From: Alicyclobacillus mali | GTDB lineage: Bacteria > Bacillota > Bacilli > Alicyclobacillales > Alicyclobacillaceae | Length of the DNA stretch: 64,000 nucleotides | Direction: 5' to 3' (one strand) | Assembly: GCF_017329565.1 (NCBI RefSeq) | Contig: NZ_JAFMTT010000007.1 | Shown: positions 9,038 through 17,581 of the stretch, piece by piece | Numbering within the stretch: the stretch's first letter is position 1 | How the letters are laid out: the number at the start of each line of letters is the position of its first letter | Notes under the pieces: model-generated | Database searches by the model: none | The model's input: the letters and a program-made list of their open reading frames with translations, nothing else | Told to the model about the DNA's origin: nothing | Made by a program: the position numbers and the translations under genes

Positions 9038-9607
9038 ATGGCATCGGATGTGAAACACACGGCGCTTTTGGTGATGGACGTCCAGAACGGCATCGTGTCG
9101 CGATACCTGCAGGGTGAGGAAACGCTTCGACCCTTTCAGCAAGCCGTGTCGGCTGCGCGCAAGGCGGGCATCCAGGTCATCTTCGTGCGCGTGGCGTTCA
9201 GCGAAGGTTTCCCCGAGGCGAGCCCGCGCAACAAGATGTTTGCGCACCTCGCGCAGGCCGGCAACATGACGGTGAGCGCCGACACCACCCAAATTCACCA
9301 GTCGGTGCGGCCAGAACCGGGAGAGCCGGTGGTCACGAAGTACCGCGTCAGCGCATTTGCCGGCAGCAACCTGGAGGTCATCCTGCGCGCGAAGGACATC
9401 ACGAACCTCGTGCTCTGTGGCATCGCCACCTCGGGCGTGGTGCTCTCCACGCTGCGCGCGGCCGCGGACAAGGACTACGCGCTGACCGTGCTGAAGGACG
9501 CCTGCCTGGACGCCGATCCCGAGGTGCACCGGGTGCTCGTGGAGAAGGTGTTCCCGCGGCAGGCCGACGTCATGACCGTCGACGAGTGGGCGAAGACGCT
9601 CGCCTGA
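9038..9607 (+). CDS. Isochorismatase-family hydrolase lacking the usual catalytic Cys
   Basis: Cytosolic alpha/beta hydrolase of 189 residues. Asp14 (LLVMDVQNG) and Lys101 (VVTKYRVSAF) match the conserved acid and lysine of the family. The segment GIATSGVVLST (128-138) aligns with the usual G-x-x-T-x-x-C-V, but the catalytic Cys position is Val134; a Cys occurs earlier at 127. True isochorismatases also lack this Cys, while nicotinamidases and N-carbamoyl hydrolases need it. So an ether hydrolase is more likely than a Cys amidase, but the substrate is unknown. AAAGGAGAAGG lies before the ATG. An MBL-fold gene follows 18 nt later. Confidence 0.8.
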   Translation: MASDVKHTALLVMDVQNGIVSRYLQGEETLRPFQQAVSAARKAGIQVIFVRVAFSEGFPEASPRNKMFAHLAQAGNMTVSADTTQIHQSVRPEPGEPVVTKYRVSAFAGSNLEVILRAKDITNLVLCGIATSGVVLSTLRAAADKDYALTVLKDACLDADPEVHRVLVEKVFPRQADVMTVDEWAKTLA

Positions 9608-9625
9608 TGTGGGGAGGCGTGAGGC

Positions 9626-10258
9626 GTGGAAATCGCGCCGAAGATTCACCTGTTGGAGTGCACCAAGGGAAGCTACAGCTATCTTGTGCTGGGCGACGAG
9701 CCCGTGTTGGTCGATACCAGCATGCCCGGGCGTGCGGACGCGATGGTCAAGGCGCTCGCGTCCCTCGGCCTGAAGCCGGGCCACCTCGCCCACATCGTCC
9801 TGACGCACCTGGACGTGGATCACATCGGCAATGCCAAGCGGCTGAAGGAGCTCTCCGGCGCGACACTCTGGGCGCCCGCGCCGGACATTCCGTACATTGA
9901 GGGCACCGCGAAGCCGAAGGGCGTGCGCCGCGCGATTGCCGGGCTGATGCGCGTCGAACGGCCGAAGGTGGACCGCGCGCTCGAGCCGGGCGCACACGTG
10001 GGCGGTCTGGAGGTGGTACCCGCGCCCGGTCATACGCCCGGCCACATCTGCCTCATCGCGCGCGACACGCTTCTGGCGGGCGATCTCGTCACCACTCGCG
10101 GGGGCCGGCTGAAGAAGTCGCCGTCCTTCCTCACCTGGGACAAGGCGGCGCTCAGCCAGTCGCTCGCGGACGTGGGCAGGTTGTCGTTTGACTGGGTCTG
10201 CCCCGCGCATGGCGATCCCGTCCGGCGCGGATCGCTGTGGGAGGCGCTGCTGGAGTAG
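9626..10258 (+). CDS. Metallo-beta-lactamase-fold hydrolase
   Basis: 210-residue MBL-fold protein, GTG start with GGGGAGG 8 nt upstream. The metal motif is THLDVDHIG (H61, D63, D65, H66), an HxDxDH variant of HxHxDH. GHTPGHICL, AGDLV and CPAHGDPV supply the remaining ligands, so the metal site looks intact. The compact length fits glyoxalase-II-like or other small hydrolases. It is probably co-transcribed with the isochorismatase-like gene. Substrate unknown. Confidence 0.85.
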   Translation: MEIAPKIHLLECTKGSYSYLVLGDEPVLVDTSMPGRADAMVKALASLGLKPGHLAHIVLTHLDVDHIGNAKRLKELSGATLWAPAPDIPYIEGTAKPKGVRRAIAGLMRVERPKVDRALEPGAHVGGLEVVPAPGHTPGHICLIARDTLLAGDLVTTRGGRLKKSPSFLTWDKAALSQSLADVGRLSFDWVCPAHGDPVRRGSLWEALLE

Positions 10259-10322
10259 TCTTGGCGTCGTCCGGGGTTCTCGGCTCGTGGAGGCGAGGCG
10301 CGGGCGACGCGCCTCGTTTCGC

Positions 10323-10742
10323 TCACACGCCGACGTTCGATTCCTCGCGCTCGCGGACGTAGGGCAGGAGTTTTTCGCGCGCCCAGTCCGGCAGCGGGGC
10401 GGATTTCCGCTTCTCGAAATCGTAGTGGACGACCACCGCGGTGCCTTCACACATCACCTCGCCGTGGAGGCTTACGATTTGGCAGAAGAATTCGAAGCTT
10501 GCCCTCCCGAGCCGCGTGAGCCACGTGCGAGCCACCACGTCGGTGTGCTCGGGATAGCGCGTCTCCTGGCGGAAGTCGATGTGCAGCGAGGCGATGACGA
10601 GCGGCAGACGCTGGCCGGGGAACACCTCCTGCAGAAAGGAGATGCGGGACTCCTCCATATAGGTGGCGTAGACCGCGTTGTTCACGTGGCCGTTCAAATC
10701 TGTGTCGCTGTAACGGATATGAATCGGCGTTTCATGGATCAA
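10323..10742 (-). CDS. Acyl-CoA thioesterase, hotdog fold (4HBT/YbgC type)
   Basis: About 139 residues using a TTG start at 10742 that AGGGGGA precedes by 8 nt; an in-frame ATG at 10787 lacks a ribosome site. The active-site stretch RYSDTDLNGHVNNAVY (residues 10-25) is the 4HBT signature with the catalytic Asp, and HIDFRQE completes the hotdog core. Family members hydrolyse acyl-CoA thioesters in the cytosol. It is convergent with the MBL gene and divergent from the lipoprotein gene. Confidence 0.88.
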   Translation of the reverse strand: MIHETPIHIRYSDTDLNGHVNNAVYATYMEESRISFLQEVFPGQRLPLVIASLHIDFRQETRYPEHTDVVARTWLTRLGRASFEFFCQIVSLHGEVMCEGTAVVVHYDFEKRKSAPLPDWAREKLLPYVREREESNVGV

Positions 10743-10821
10743 ACTGCATTCCCCCTGTCGGTTTTGTCGCATTTCTCTGCAGTCCATTGTAACCGAAGTC
10801 CGCAGGCAAGGAGGAATCCCT

Positions 10822-11319
10822 GTGCGCCGAATTCACCGGCTCCGCATGGCAGTCGCCATCGTCGTCTCCGCAGCATGGCTCGCCGGATGCGGGAGTCCCG
10901 CCGGGTACCAGCCGCAACCGCCCGCTCCTGGAGTATCTGAATTTTGGCAAATCATGCAGATCCGCGTCTCTCAGGATGATGCCCAGCGATTCGTGATGGA
11001 CTTGGGCCTTGCGACGCGGGAAAGGGAGGGGGACTATAGTTTCTGGATGTCCGCTTTAACATGGCGAGCGCTGGGAAAACGCGATCATGCATCGCTGTAT
11101 GAGCTCGTGATTCCGAATTGCTGCAATATCGCGTTGCCATCGACGACGGTGACCTACGGCCATGCGAAGAGCAGTCTCGTTCAAACCGTCGATTTTGAGC
11201 AGGATGAACGCAATGCCGTTCTGTATATCTCCGCGTCACAACCCCTGCAGTGGTCTCAGACGGCGACCGATGCCAAACATCAGACGGTCTCGCTCGTGTT
11301 TGTTCCCGTTGCTTCCTAA
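10822..11319 (+). CDS. Hypothetical lipoprotein
   Basis: 165 residues from GTG with AAGGAGG 7 nt upstream. A basic N-terminus, a hydrophobic run and lipobox WLAGC (Cys at 23) mark it as an exported lipoprotein. The mature part is rich in beta-prone sequence and includes an NCCN pair in the middle. I recognise no family. A small membrane protein gene follows 58 nt later and may be co-transcribed. Confidence 0.75.
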   Translation: MRRIHRLRMAVAIVVSAAWLAGCGSPAGYQPQPPAPGVSEFWQIMQIRVSQDDAQRFVMDLGLATREREGDYSFWMSALTWRALGKRDHASLYELVIPNCCNIALPSTTVTYGHAKSSLVQTVDFEQDERNAVLYISASQPLQWSQTATDAKHQTVSLVFVPVAS

Positions 11320-11377
11320 ACGAGGGGTAGGCTGAATGTTCCCGCCTGCCCACCACGCGTGACCCGGGGAGATGCAG

Positions 11378-11797
11378 ATGGCAGTTGTGACCGACGTCCT
11401 TTCAGGGCTGTTGATGGTGTGGTTCAGCCTCTTGTTCATAGGAATCAACCGGTTCTGCGGGAGAATCAAGTGGAAGGATCGCGACGCTTGGCAGTACATC
11501 CTGCTCGAATGCATGCTGATCCTGTACTTTATCGGGAGCTTGAAGCGATGGTATTTCGTGATTCCTATGATGGCGTTTCTGTTTCCTGTGTGGGATTTTC
11601 TCCAGTTCCGTGCTCATTGGCTTTCGTGGATCACCGGTGCCTCGGACGAAAGGCTTCGACGTTATGACAACGCATTCGGTGACAATGTGTACTTGCTTCC
11701 CAAATCCGACAGGAGGACTGTGCCGGACGCTTATCACACGGTGCAACACGTTTTGATGGCGCTCAACACGATCGCGGTCTTCGCCATGTTGCGTTGA
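11378..11797 (+). CDS. Hypothetical membrane protein
   Basis: 139 residues from ATG 11378, chosen because GGGGAG lies 6 nt before it while the ATG at 11372 abuts the ribosome site. Hydrophobic segments lie near residues 6-26, 45-75 and at the C-terminus (VLMALNTIAVFAML). The region between is polar and aromatic (DERLRRYDNAFGDNVYLLPKS). No family recognised; it is probably paired with the preceding lipoprotein. Confidence 0.65.
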   Translation: MAVVTDVLSGLLMVWFSLLFIGINRFCGRIKWKDRDAWQYILLECMLILYFIGSLKRWYFVIPMMAFLFPVWDFLQFRAHWLSWITGASDERLRRYDNAFGDNVYLLPKSDRRTVPDAYHTVQHVLMALNTIAVFAMLR

Positions 11798-11818
11798 GGC
11801 TTCGAAGCATTCGCGAGT

Positions 11819-11841
11819 GCGCAGGGCACCGGGCCCTGCGC
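11819..11841. terminator. Hairpin between convergent genes
   Basis: Perfect 9-bp stem GCGCAGGGC/GCCCTGCGC with a 5-nt loop between a plus-strand stop (11797) and a minus-strand stop (11844). It has no T run, so it is a weak or bidirectional terminator. Confidence 0.5.
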
Positions 11842-11843
11842 GC

Positions 11844-12923
11844 TCATCCTTCCATCACGCAGGCGCGCCGCACTTTCCACCCCACGCGCTGCCCTTCCTG
11901 GTATTGCGGCGGCCCAACGTGACTCGCCAAGAGCCTCCCGGCGAGGGACTCGAGTTCGTACAGCGTCCGGTGCCCCACGTACTGCACCCGTACCACGCGG
12001 CAAGGCAGCGACGCCTCATCGTCGGCGGTGAGTTCACACCACTCGGGCCGCATCATGAGCGTCCTGCGGCCGAGATCGGCCGAGGGGCGCGCGGACGTCA
12101 GTCGGACCGTCTGCTCGCTGTCCGCGATTTGCACAAGCGCCTGCCCGCTCCCGTTCACCTCGCGCACCACGCCCGTCGCGCACGCGGCCGGCCCCAAAAG
12201 TCGGGCGATCTCGGCCGTGCGCGGGTTTTCGTACACCTCCGCGGGAGATCCCACCTGCAGGATCTCCCCGTGCATCACGACGGCCACGCGGTGGGCCAGG
12301 GACAGCGCCTCGTCCACCTGGTGGCTCACGTACAGCGCGGCCGCCCCCGTCTGTCGAATCCGCTCCCGCACCTCGTGCATGAATGTTTCGCGGTTGGCCG
12401 GATCGAGGCTCGCGGTGGGCTCGTCAAACAGGTACAGCTCCGGCCTCGACGCGAGCGCCCGCGCCAGGCCGACCCGCTGGCGCTGGCCGCCCGAGAGTTC
12501 CGACGGATAGCGCGCGGCAAACGCGTCCATGCCCACCGCGGCGAGCACCGATTCTGCCTCGCGCCGCGCCAGAAGCCGCGCCATGCCCCGCCTGCGCAAT
12601 GGATAGGCCACGTTGTCCACTACCATCCACTGCGGCCAGAGCGCGTGCGACTGAAATACCACGCCCACGCGCCTGCGCTCCGGCGGAAGAGAAAGCGTCG
12701 GCGAGGCCACCATCTCCTCGCCTATCCAGATGGCCCCCGATTGAATGGGATAAAACCCCGCGATGGCGCCGAGAAGCGTGCTCTTGCCCGATCCAGACGG
12801 CCCGACGAGCGCGACGATCTCGCCCGCCTCTATGGTCAGCGACGCGCGTCTGACCGCCACCTGCTGGCCGTGTGCCACGGTGACGCCTGCCACGGAGAGG
12901 CGATGCGCTTTCGAATCCTTCAT
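11844..12923 (-). CDS. ABC importer ATPase, ferric/thiamine (FbpC/ThiQ/PotA) type
   Basis: 359 residues from ATG 12923 (GGAGG 10 nt upstream, overlapping the permease stop); the longer in-frame extension upstream is noise. Walker A GPSGSGKST, signature LSGGQRQR, Walker B LYLFDEPTASLD and a switch His (YVSHQVDEA) are intact. The C-terminal third is a TOBE-like domain, as in MalK/PotA/FbpC subunits. It is the last gene of a three-gene importer operon on the minus strand (binding protein, permease, ATPase). Confidence 0.88.
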   Translation of the reverse strand: MKDSKAHRLSVAGVTVAHGQQVAVRRASLTIEAGEIVALVGPSGSGKSTLLGAIAGFYPIQSGAIWIGEEMVASPTLSLPPERRRVGVVFQSHALWPQWMVVDNVAYPLRRRGMARLLARREAESVLAAVGMDAFAARYPSELSGGQRQRVGLARALASRPELYLFDEPTASLDPANRETFMHEVRERIRQTGAAALYVSHQVDEALSLAHRVAVVMHGEILQVGSPAEVYENPRTAEIARLLGPAACATGVVREVNGSGQALVQIADSEQTVRLTSARPSADLGRRTLMMRPEWCELTADDEASLPCRVVRVQYVGHRTLYELESLAGRLLASHVGPPQYQEGQRVGWKVRRACVMEG

Positions 12924-14569
12924 CCGAGCTTCACCTCCTCGAGGGGTGCGGCCGGCATGGCCATGCGAAGCTGCGACAGTCCCTGGCTGCGCCGCCTCCT
13001 CGGCTCGCGCAGCGCCAAGAGGCCGAGGGCGAAGCTCGCGGCCGTCATCCACACGGCCAGGACCGCAACCGTACGGACATCCCCGCCTTCGCTCGCGGAC
13101 AGCACGGCCACGGCGGTGGTCTGGGTGTTCGGGCCGTAAAGCAGGCTCGCGAGTGTCACCTCGTACAAGCCAGACATGAGCGCCTGCAGCGCCACCTGGC
13201 GCGCCGCGGGCCGGATGGCGGGCCAAATCGCCGCACCATACGCCCCCGCAGGCCCCGCGCCAAACGATCTCGCTGCACGCCACGGTTCGGGCGGCGCATT
13301 CCCGCGCGCCGCCACGATGGCGTCGGCGAGGCCGTAGAACTTCGCTACGTACGCGAGACCCAGGATCCACCAGGTGCCGTACAGCGCGTGCCCGAAGGCC
13401 ACCAGGATGGCGACGGCCACGGCCGTTCCAGGCGCCGCGTACAGCAGCCATAAGGCGAGATGGGCCGCCCGCGCCACCGCGGAGGCTGGCACGGCTTCTG
13501 CGGCGACAAGACCAAGCAGGGCGATCACGGCGGCGGCCAAAACGGCGAGGACGACCGTGTGCACGAGCGCCGGCCACGCACTGACGAGCGGCGAGAACAG
13601 TCCCGCCGCGTCCCAGTTCCTAGGCGTGGGCGGCAGGCCGTAGGCTCGCGTGAGGGCGGTGAGCACAAGGGCGGCGAGCGGAAGGCCGCTCGTCGTCGCC
13701 ACGTACAGCCCGTATGCGGCGAGCGAAATCGCGCGAACCCGCTTGGGAAACAGGGCCAGCGGTGTTGCGCCGGGGGCAGACGTGCCGAGGCCGGGATCGA
13801 ACCGCATGGCCGCTCGGCTCACGGTCACCGCCAGCGCGCCGACGGCCATGAGTTCAAACGCCTGCCATGTGGCGGCCGTGAAACCCTGCGTGCCGCCCGT
13901 GGACAGGTTGGCGAAGATGGAGGTGGCCGCCGTGCGAAACCCGCTCGGCTCGCCGAGTTCGTACGGGACGCCAAAGTCACCCAGGGAAAACGCGAACGAC
14001 AGCGCGCAGGCCGCCAATAGCGGGCGCAGCGCCACCGGCCGGAACGCGGCCCAGAAGGCGCGCCAAAGCCCGGCCCCGCATGAGCGCGCGGCCCACATGG
14101 GTTCGACGTTCATGGCCGCAACGGCGGTCAGTCCACTCAGATAGCCGATGGGGGCCGCGTGGATGGCGAGGGCCGCCGTGACGCCCCATGGCCCGTACAG
14201 CCAGCTCACGTGGACGTGCGCCAACTGGTCCAAAAGGCCCGCCCGGGCGTAGGCGTCGCCGAGCGCGAACGCGCCGATGAACGGTGGCGTCCACAGCGGC
14301 AGGAGGCTGATGGCGTGAAGCGCCGCCTGACCCCGGCGCACGGCGCCAGAGAGCATCACGGCCCAGGCCATGCCGACGCCGCTCGCGATGGCGCTCGATA
14401 CGGCGCTCGTCCACAGCGAGTTCCACAACGGGCCGAGGGTCGAGGCGATGCCCGCCGCCGACGGGAGTTCAAGGGCGAGATGGAACACGGGGTAACCGCA
14501 TAGAACCGCGGCGGCCGCGGCGAGCACCAGCGTGCCAACCGCGGCGATCCACGAGATGCGCGATTTCAT
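12920..14569 (-). CDS. ABC importer permease, fused double domain (FbpB/ThiP type)
   Basis: 549 residues from ATG 14569. About 12 hydrophobic segments form two BPD_transp_1 halves, the usual arrangement in FbpB and ThiP. It overlaps the binding-protein gene by 4 nt at its start and the ATPase gene at its end, so the three are coupled. The GC-rich in-frame extension to 14824 lies antisense-like over the binding-protein gene and was dropped. Confidence 0.85.
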   Translation of the reverse strand: MKSRISWIAAVGTLVLAAAAAVLCGYPVFHLALELPSAAGIASTLGPLWNSLWTSAVSSAIASGVGMAWAVMLSGAVRRGQAALHAISLLPLWTPPFIGAFALGDAYARAGLLDQLAHVHVSWLYGPWGVTAALAIHAAPIGYLSGLTAVAAMNVEPMWAARSCGAGLWRAFWAAFRPVALRPLLAACALSFAFSLGDFGVPYELGEPSGFRTAATSIFANLSTGGTQGFTAATWQAFELMAVGALAVTVSRAAMRFDPGLGTSAPGATPLALFPKRVRAISLAAYGLYVATTSGLPLAALVLTALTRAYGLPPTPRNWDAAGLFSPLVSAWPALVHTVVLAVLAAAVIALLGLVAAEAVPASAVARAAHLALWLLYAAPGTAVAVAILVAFGHALYGTWWILGLAYVAKFYGLADAIVAARGNAPPEPWRAARSFGAGPAGAYGAAIWPAIRPAARQVALQALMSGLYEVTLASLLYGPNTQTTAVAVLSASEGGDVRTVAVLAVWMTAASFALGLLALREPRRRRSQGLSQLRMAMPAAPLEEVKLG

Positions 14570-15576
14570 CGGAAGATCTGGGCGAACTGGTGGAGGATGT
14601 TCGCCCGGTCTCGTTCCAACTGCGCCCAGGGCACCTGCATCAGCGCCGCGCCCTTCGGCACCGTGGGGGACGCGCCGACGACCGGGGACAGGCCGACGGA
14701 TGCCACCACCTTCTGACCGGCCGGGCTCAGGAGCCAGTTGGCAAACGCCTTGGCCACCGGCGTCTCGTGTCCTTTGACGAACGCCAGAGGCCCCGGCACC
14801 ACGATGGCGCCGTCCTCTGGCCACACCACGGCGATGGGCGATCCTTGCTTCACAAGCGTGAACGCGGCGCTGTCGTTGGTCATGCCCACGTCCAGCTTGC
14901 CGCTCGCGACGTCGTCTGCCACGGTCTTCACCGACGACTGCACCGCCGCGCCGTTCTGCTTCAGCGTCTCAAAGTAGTTCCAGCCGTATCGCGTCTCCAT
15001 CATGCCGACAAACGCCATGGTGGTGCCGGAATAGGACGGATCGCCGATTTCCACCTCGCCCTTGTACGCGGCGCTGGTGAGGTCGCGCCACGAGTGGGGC
15101 ACAGGCAGGGACATGCCTTTGTGGTACACGATCACGTCGTGAAACACGTACGCCCCCACCCAATCCGCGCCCTGATCCGCGCTCGGCAGATGGCTTGCGG
15201 CAGACGGCTTCTCGCGCGAGAGAATGCCCTGGGCGGCCAAGATGTCCGCCGCGGTCGGATCGGCCAAGAGCACCATATCCGCGCCGATGGCGTGCGCCTT
15301 CGCCTCCGACTCGAGCCGCGTCACGAGCGCGCCCGTGCCCGTGGTCACCATCTGCACGCGCGCGGCCGGATCGTACGCCTCAAACGCCTGCGCCAGCGCC
15401 TGCGCGTTCTGCTGGGTCAGCGCGGCGTACACCGTGACGGTGCCCGCGGGCTTCGCCCCTTGGGCGCTCGCCGCGGCCTCGGCGGGGGCATGGGGATGTT
15501 GCTCGGCGTGCCACACTGCGACGCCCGCCGCGACGACCACCGCCGCCGCGGCGACACTCAATCCCTTCATGAGCAT
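14566..15576 (-). CDS. ABC importer binding protein (ferric/thiamine/phosphonate type)
   Basis: 336 residues from ATG 15576 with GGAGG 9 nt upstream. One N-terminal hydrophobic helix (residues about 3-20) lacks a lipobox Cys, so it may be a signal anchor or cleaved signal. The body (TVTVYAALTQQNAQALAQAFE, then SGTTMAFVGMMETRYGWNYF) matches bacterial solute-binding type 1/6 proteins such as FbpA, ThiB and AfuA. Ligand not determinable by eye: ferric ion, thiamine, phosphonate or sugar phosphate are all possible. The first gene of its operon. Confidence 0.82.
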   Translation of the reverse strand: MLMKGLSVAAAAVVVAAGVAVWHAEQHPHAPAEAAASAQGAKPAGTVTVYAALTQQNAQALAQAFEAYDPAARVQMVTTGTGALVTRLESEAKAHAIGADMVLLADPTAADILAAQGILSREKPSAASHLPSADQGADWVGAYVFHDVIVYHKGMSLPVPHSWRDLTSAAYKGEVEIGDPSYSGTTMAFVGMMETRYGWNYFETLKQNGAAVQSSVKTVADDVASGKLDVGMTNDSAAFTLVKQGSPIAVVWPEDGAIVVPGPLAFVKGHETPVAKAFANWLLSPAGQKVVASVGLSPVVGASPTVPKGAALMQVPWAQLERDRANILHQFAQIFR

Positions 15577-15690
15577 GCGTTTCACCCTCCATTCGACTCC
15601 TTGCTCCGATGGTACCGAGCGTGTGTGGAGATTCGATGAAGGGAAGCGCACGCAACGGTTAAAGATTGGGAACCTTGTGTTGAGATTTCG

Positions 15691-16491
15691 TCACGCTTTG
15701 CGCATGTACATCCGCACCGCGAGCGGGGCAAAGATGAGCATGATGGCCGCGGCGCCGGCGAGCGAGATGGCGATGTCCGGCGTCGCCTGGCCCTGATTGG
15801 CGAGCGACCGCACGGCGGCAATCAGATGGGAGAGCGGATTGACGTTGACGAACACCTGCAGCCACTTGGGCATGGTGTTGACCGGCGCGAACGCGTTCGA
15901 CAGGAACGTGAGCGGGAACAGGATGAGCATCGAGATGCCCTGCACGCTCGCCGCCGTCCGCGCGACGACGCCGAAGAACGCGAAGATCCAGCTGAGGGCG
16001 AACGCGCACACGATGACGAGCAGCGCGGCGGTGGCGACGTGCGCAAGGCCCCCGCGCGGGTGATAGCCCATGAGGTACCCCACGGCGAAGATGAGGACCG
16101 TGGCCAAGAGGTACCTCACCATGTCGGCGAGGAGCGCGCCCGCGAGCGGCGCGATGCGGGCGATGGGCAGGGCGCGGAAGCGATCGAACACGCCCTTGTC
16201 CATGTCTTCGCGCAGCTGGACGCCGGTGACGACGGATGCGGTGATGACCGTCTGCACGAGGATGCCCGGGATGACGAGCGGCAAATAGTTCTGTGAGTTG
16301 CCGGAGATGGCGCCGCCGAAGATGTAGGTGAACATGAGCGTGAAGATGATGGGCTGCAGCGTGACGTCGAACAGCTGCTCTGGCGTCCGGCGCATCTTCA
16401 ACAGGCCGCGGTAGGCCATGGTGAGCGACTGGCGCAGCGCAGTCGCCATGGAGGCGCGCGCCGGGGTGGCTTCGAAGGCTGTCTGTTGCAT
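15691..16491 (-). CDS. ABC-2 exporter permease, DrrB-like
   Basis: 266 residues with six hydrophobic segments, ABC-2 membrane family. GVQLREDMDKGVFDRFRALPIAR near the middle is the DrrB/daunorubicin-permease signature region. Its ATG overlaps the stop of the ATPase gene, so the pair is coupled. Expected to form the channel of a drug or lipid exporter with the upstream ATPase. Confidence 0.88.
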   Translation of the reverse strand: MQQTAFEATPARASMATALRQSLTMAYRGLLKMRRTPEQLFDVTLQPIIFTLMFTYIFGGAISGNSQNYLPLVIPGILVQTVITASVVTGVQLREDMDKGVFDRFRALPIARIAPLAGALLADMVRYLLATVLIFAVGYLMGYHPRGGLAHVATAALLVIVCAFALSWIFAFFGVVARTAASVQGISMLILFPLTFLSNAFAPVNTMPKWLQVFVNVNPLSHLIAAVRSLANQGQATPDIAISLAGAAAIMLIFAPLAVRMYMRKA

Positions 16492-17501
16492 CAGGCACTC
16501 TCTCCTTCGTCGTCGGTTTCCGCCTCGTGGCCGGTGAGCGCGAGGAACACCTCGTCCAAGGTCGGCTTTTGCACGCCGAGTTCGGTGATGTCGATGCCGG
16601 CTGCCTTCAGCGCCACGAGCAGATCCGGCACGACGCTCGTGTCGGCCACAGGCGCGATGATCCGGCGCCCCTCGGGCGAGGGCGTGGCCTGCGCGCCAAG
16701 CGCCGCTTCCACGATGGCGCGCGCCCGCGGCACATCCTCCGGGTTGGCGAAGGTGAGATGCAGGGACGACCGGCCCACCGACGACTTCAGCTCGTCCGGC
16801 GTGCCTTCCGCAATGACGCGGCCGCGATCGATCACGGCGATTCGGTTAGCCAGCTGGTCCGCCTCGTCCAAATATTGCGTGGTCAGGAGCACGGTTGTGC
16901 CTTCGCGCACGAGCTGGCGGATGGTGTCCCACATCTGGGCGCGCGTGCGCGGATCGAGCCCGGTGGTGGGTTCGTCGAGGAAGATGAGCGGCGGCGTGGC
17001 GATGAGGCTGGCCGCGAGATCCAGGCGGCGCCGCATGCCGCCGGAAAAGTGCTTCAGCGGGCGATTGCGCGCCTCGGTGAGGCCGAACTGCTCGAGCAGG
17101 CGCTCTGCCGTCGCTCGCGCCTCGCGGCGGCTCTGTCCGAGGAGGCGCGCGAAGAGCACCAGGTTTTCCGCGGCGGTGAGCGTCTCGTCGACGGAGGCGT
17201 ACTGACCGGTCACGCCGATGAGCTGGCGCACGCGGTGCGCGTCCTTCACGACGTCGTGGCCGAAGATGCGCGCCTGGCCTGCGTCTGGGCGGATGAGCGT
17301 CGCGAGCATGCGCACGGTGGTGGTCTTGCCGGCGCCATTGGGGCCGAGCAGGCCGTACACCGTGCCGGCCTGCACGGACAGGCTGATGCCGTCGACGGCG
17401 CGATGGGGGCCAAAGGCCTTGACGAGATCGACCGCTTCGATGGCGACGGACGTTCGCCGTGCGGCGGCCGAGGTCTGGGCTTGTGTAACCATCAGGGACA
17501 T
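16491..17501 (-). CDS. ABC exporter ATPase, DrrA-like (daunorubicin-resistance family)
   Basis: 336 residues. Walker A GPNGAGKT (53-60), a variant signature (FSGGMRRRLDLA), Walker B LIFLDEPTTGLD and the C-terminal DrrA extension ending LGVQKPTLDEVFLALTG are all present. AAAGGAGG precedes the ATG. Upstream lies a direct repeat matching one in front of the two-component system at 20.65 kb, suggesting that system turns on this exporter. Substrate unknown (antibiotic, peptide or lipid). Confidence 0.9.
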   Translation of the reverse strand: MSLMVTQAQTSAAARRTSVAIEAVDLVKAFGPHRAVDGISLSVQAGTVYGLLGPNGAGKTTTVRMLATLIRPDAGQARIFGHDVVKDAHRVRQLIGVTGQYASVDETLTAAENLVLFARLLGQSRREARATAERLLEQFGLTEARNRPLKHFSGGMRRRLDLAASLIATPPLIFLDEPTTGLDPRTRAQMWDTIRQLVREGTTVLLTTQYLDEADQLANRIAVIDRGRVIAEGTPDELKSSVGRSSLHLTFANPEDVPRARAIVEAALGAQATPSPEGRRIIAPVADTSVVPDLLVALKAAGIDITELGVQKPTLDEVFLALTGHEAETDDEGESA

Positions 17502-17532
17502 GCGAAAAAACCTCCTTTCGCGCTCATCGTAG

Positions 17533-17558
17533 CGGCGGAAGATGAACAGACGATGAAC
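17533..17558 (-). promoter_or_regulatory. Predicted response-regulator box and -10 upstream of the DrrAB exporter
   Basis: Read on the minus strand: GTTCATC (17558-17552), then GTTCATC (17547-17541) one 11-bp step away, then 9 nt, then a TACGAT -10 candidate. The same order and the same 9-nt spacing occur upstream of the response-regulator gene at 20599-20633. Tandem 11-bp repeats near -35 are typical OmpR/PhoB-family sites. Confidence 0.6.
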
Positions 17559-17581
17559 GGAAAGGAGGTCGGTTTTTCGCG

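Noticed and set aside
11816..13139. 440-codon open frame opposite the ABC ATPase
   Set aside because: Antisense shadow in a GC-rich gene; Arg/Pro/His-rich, no motifs.
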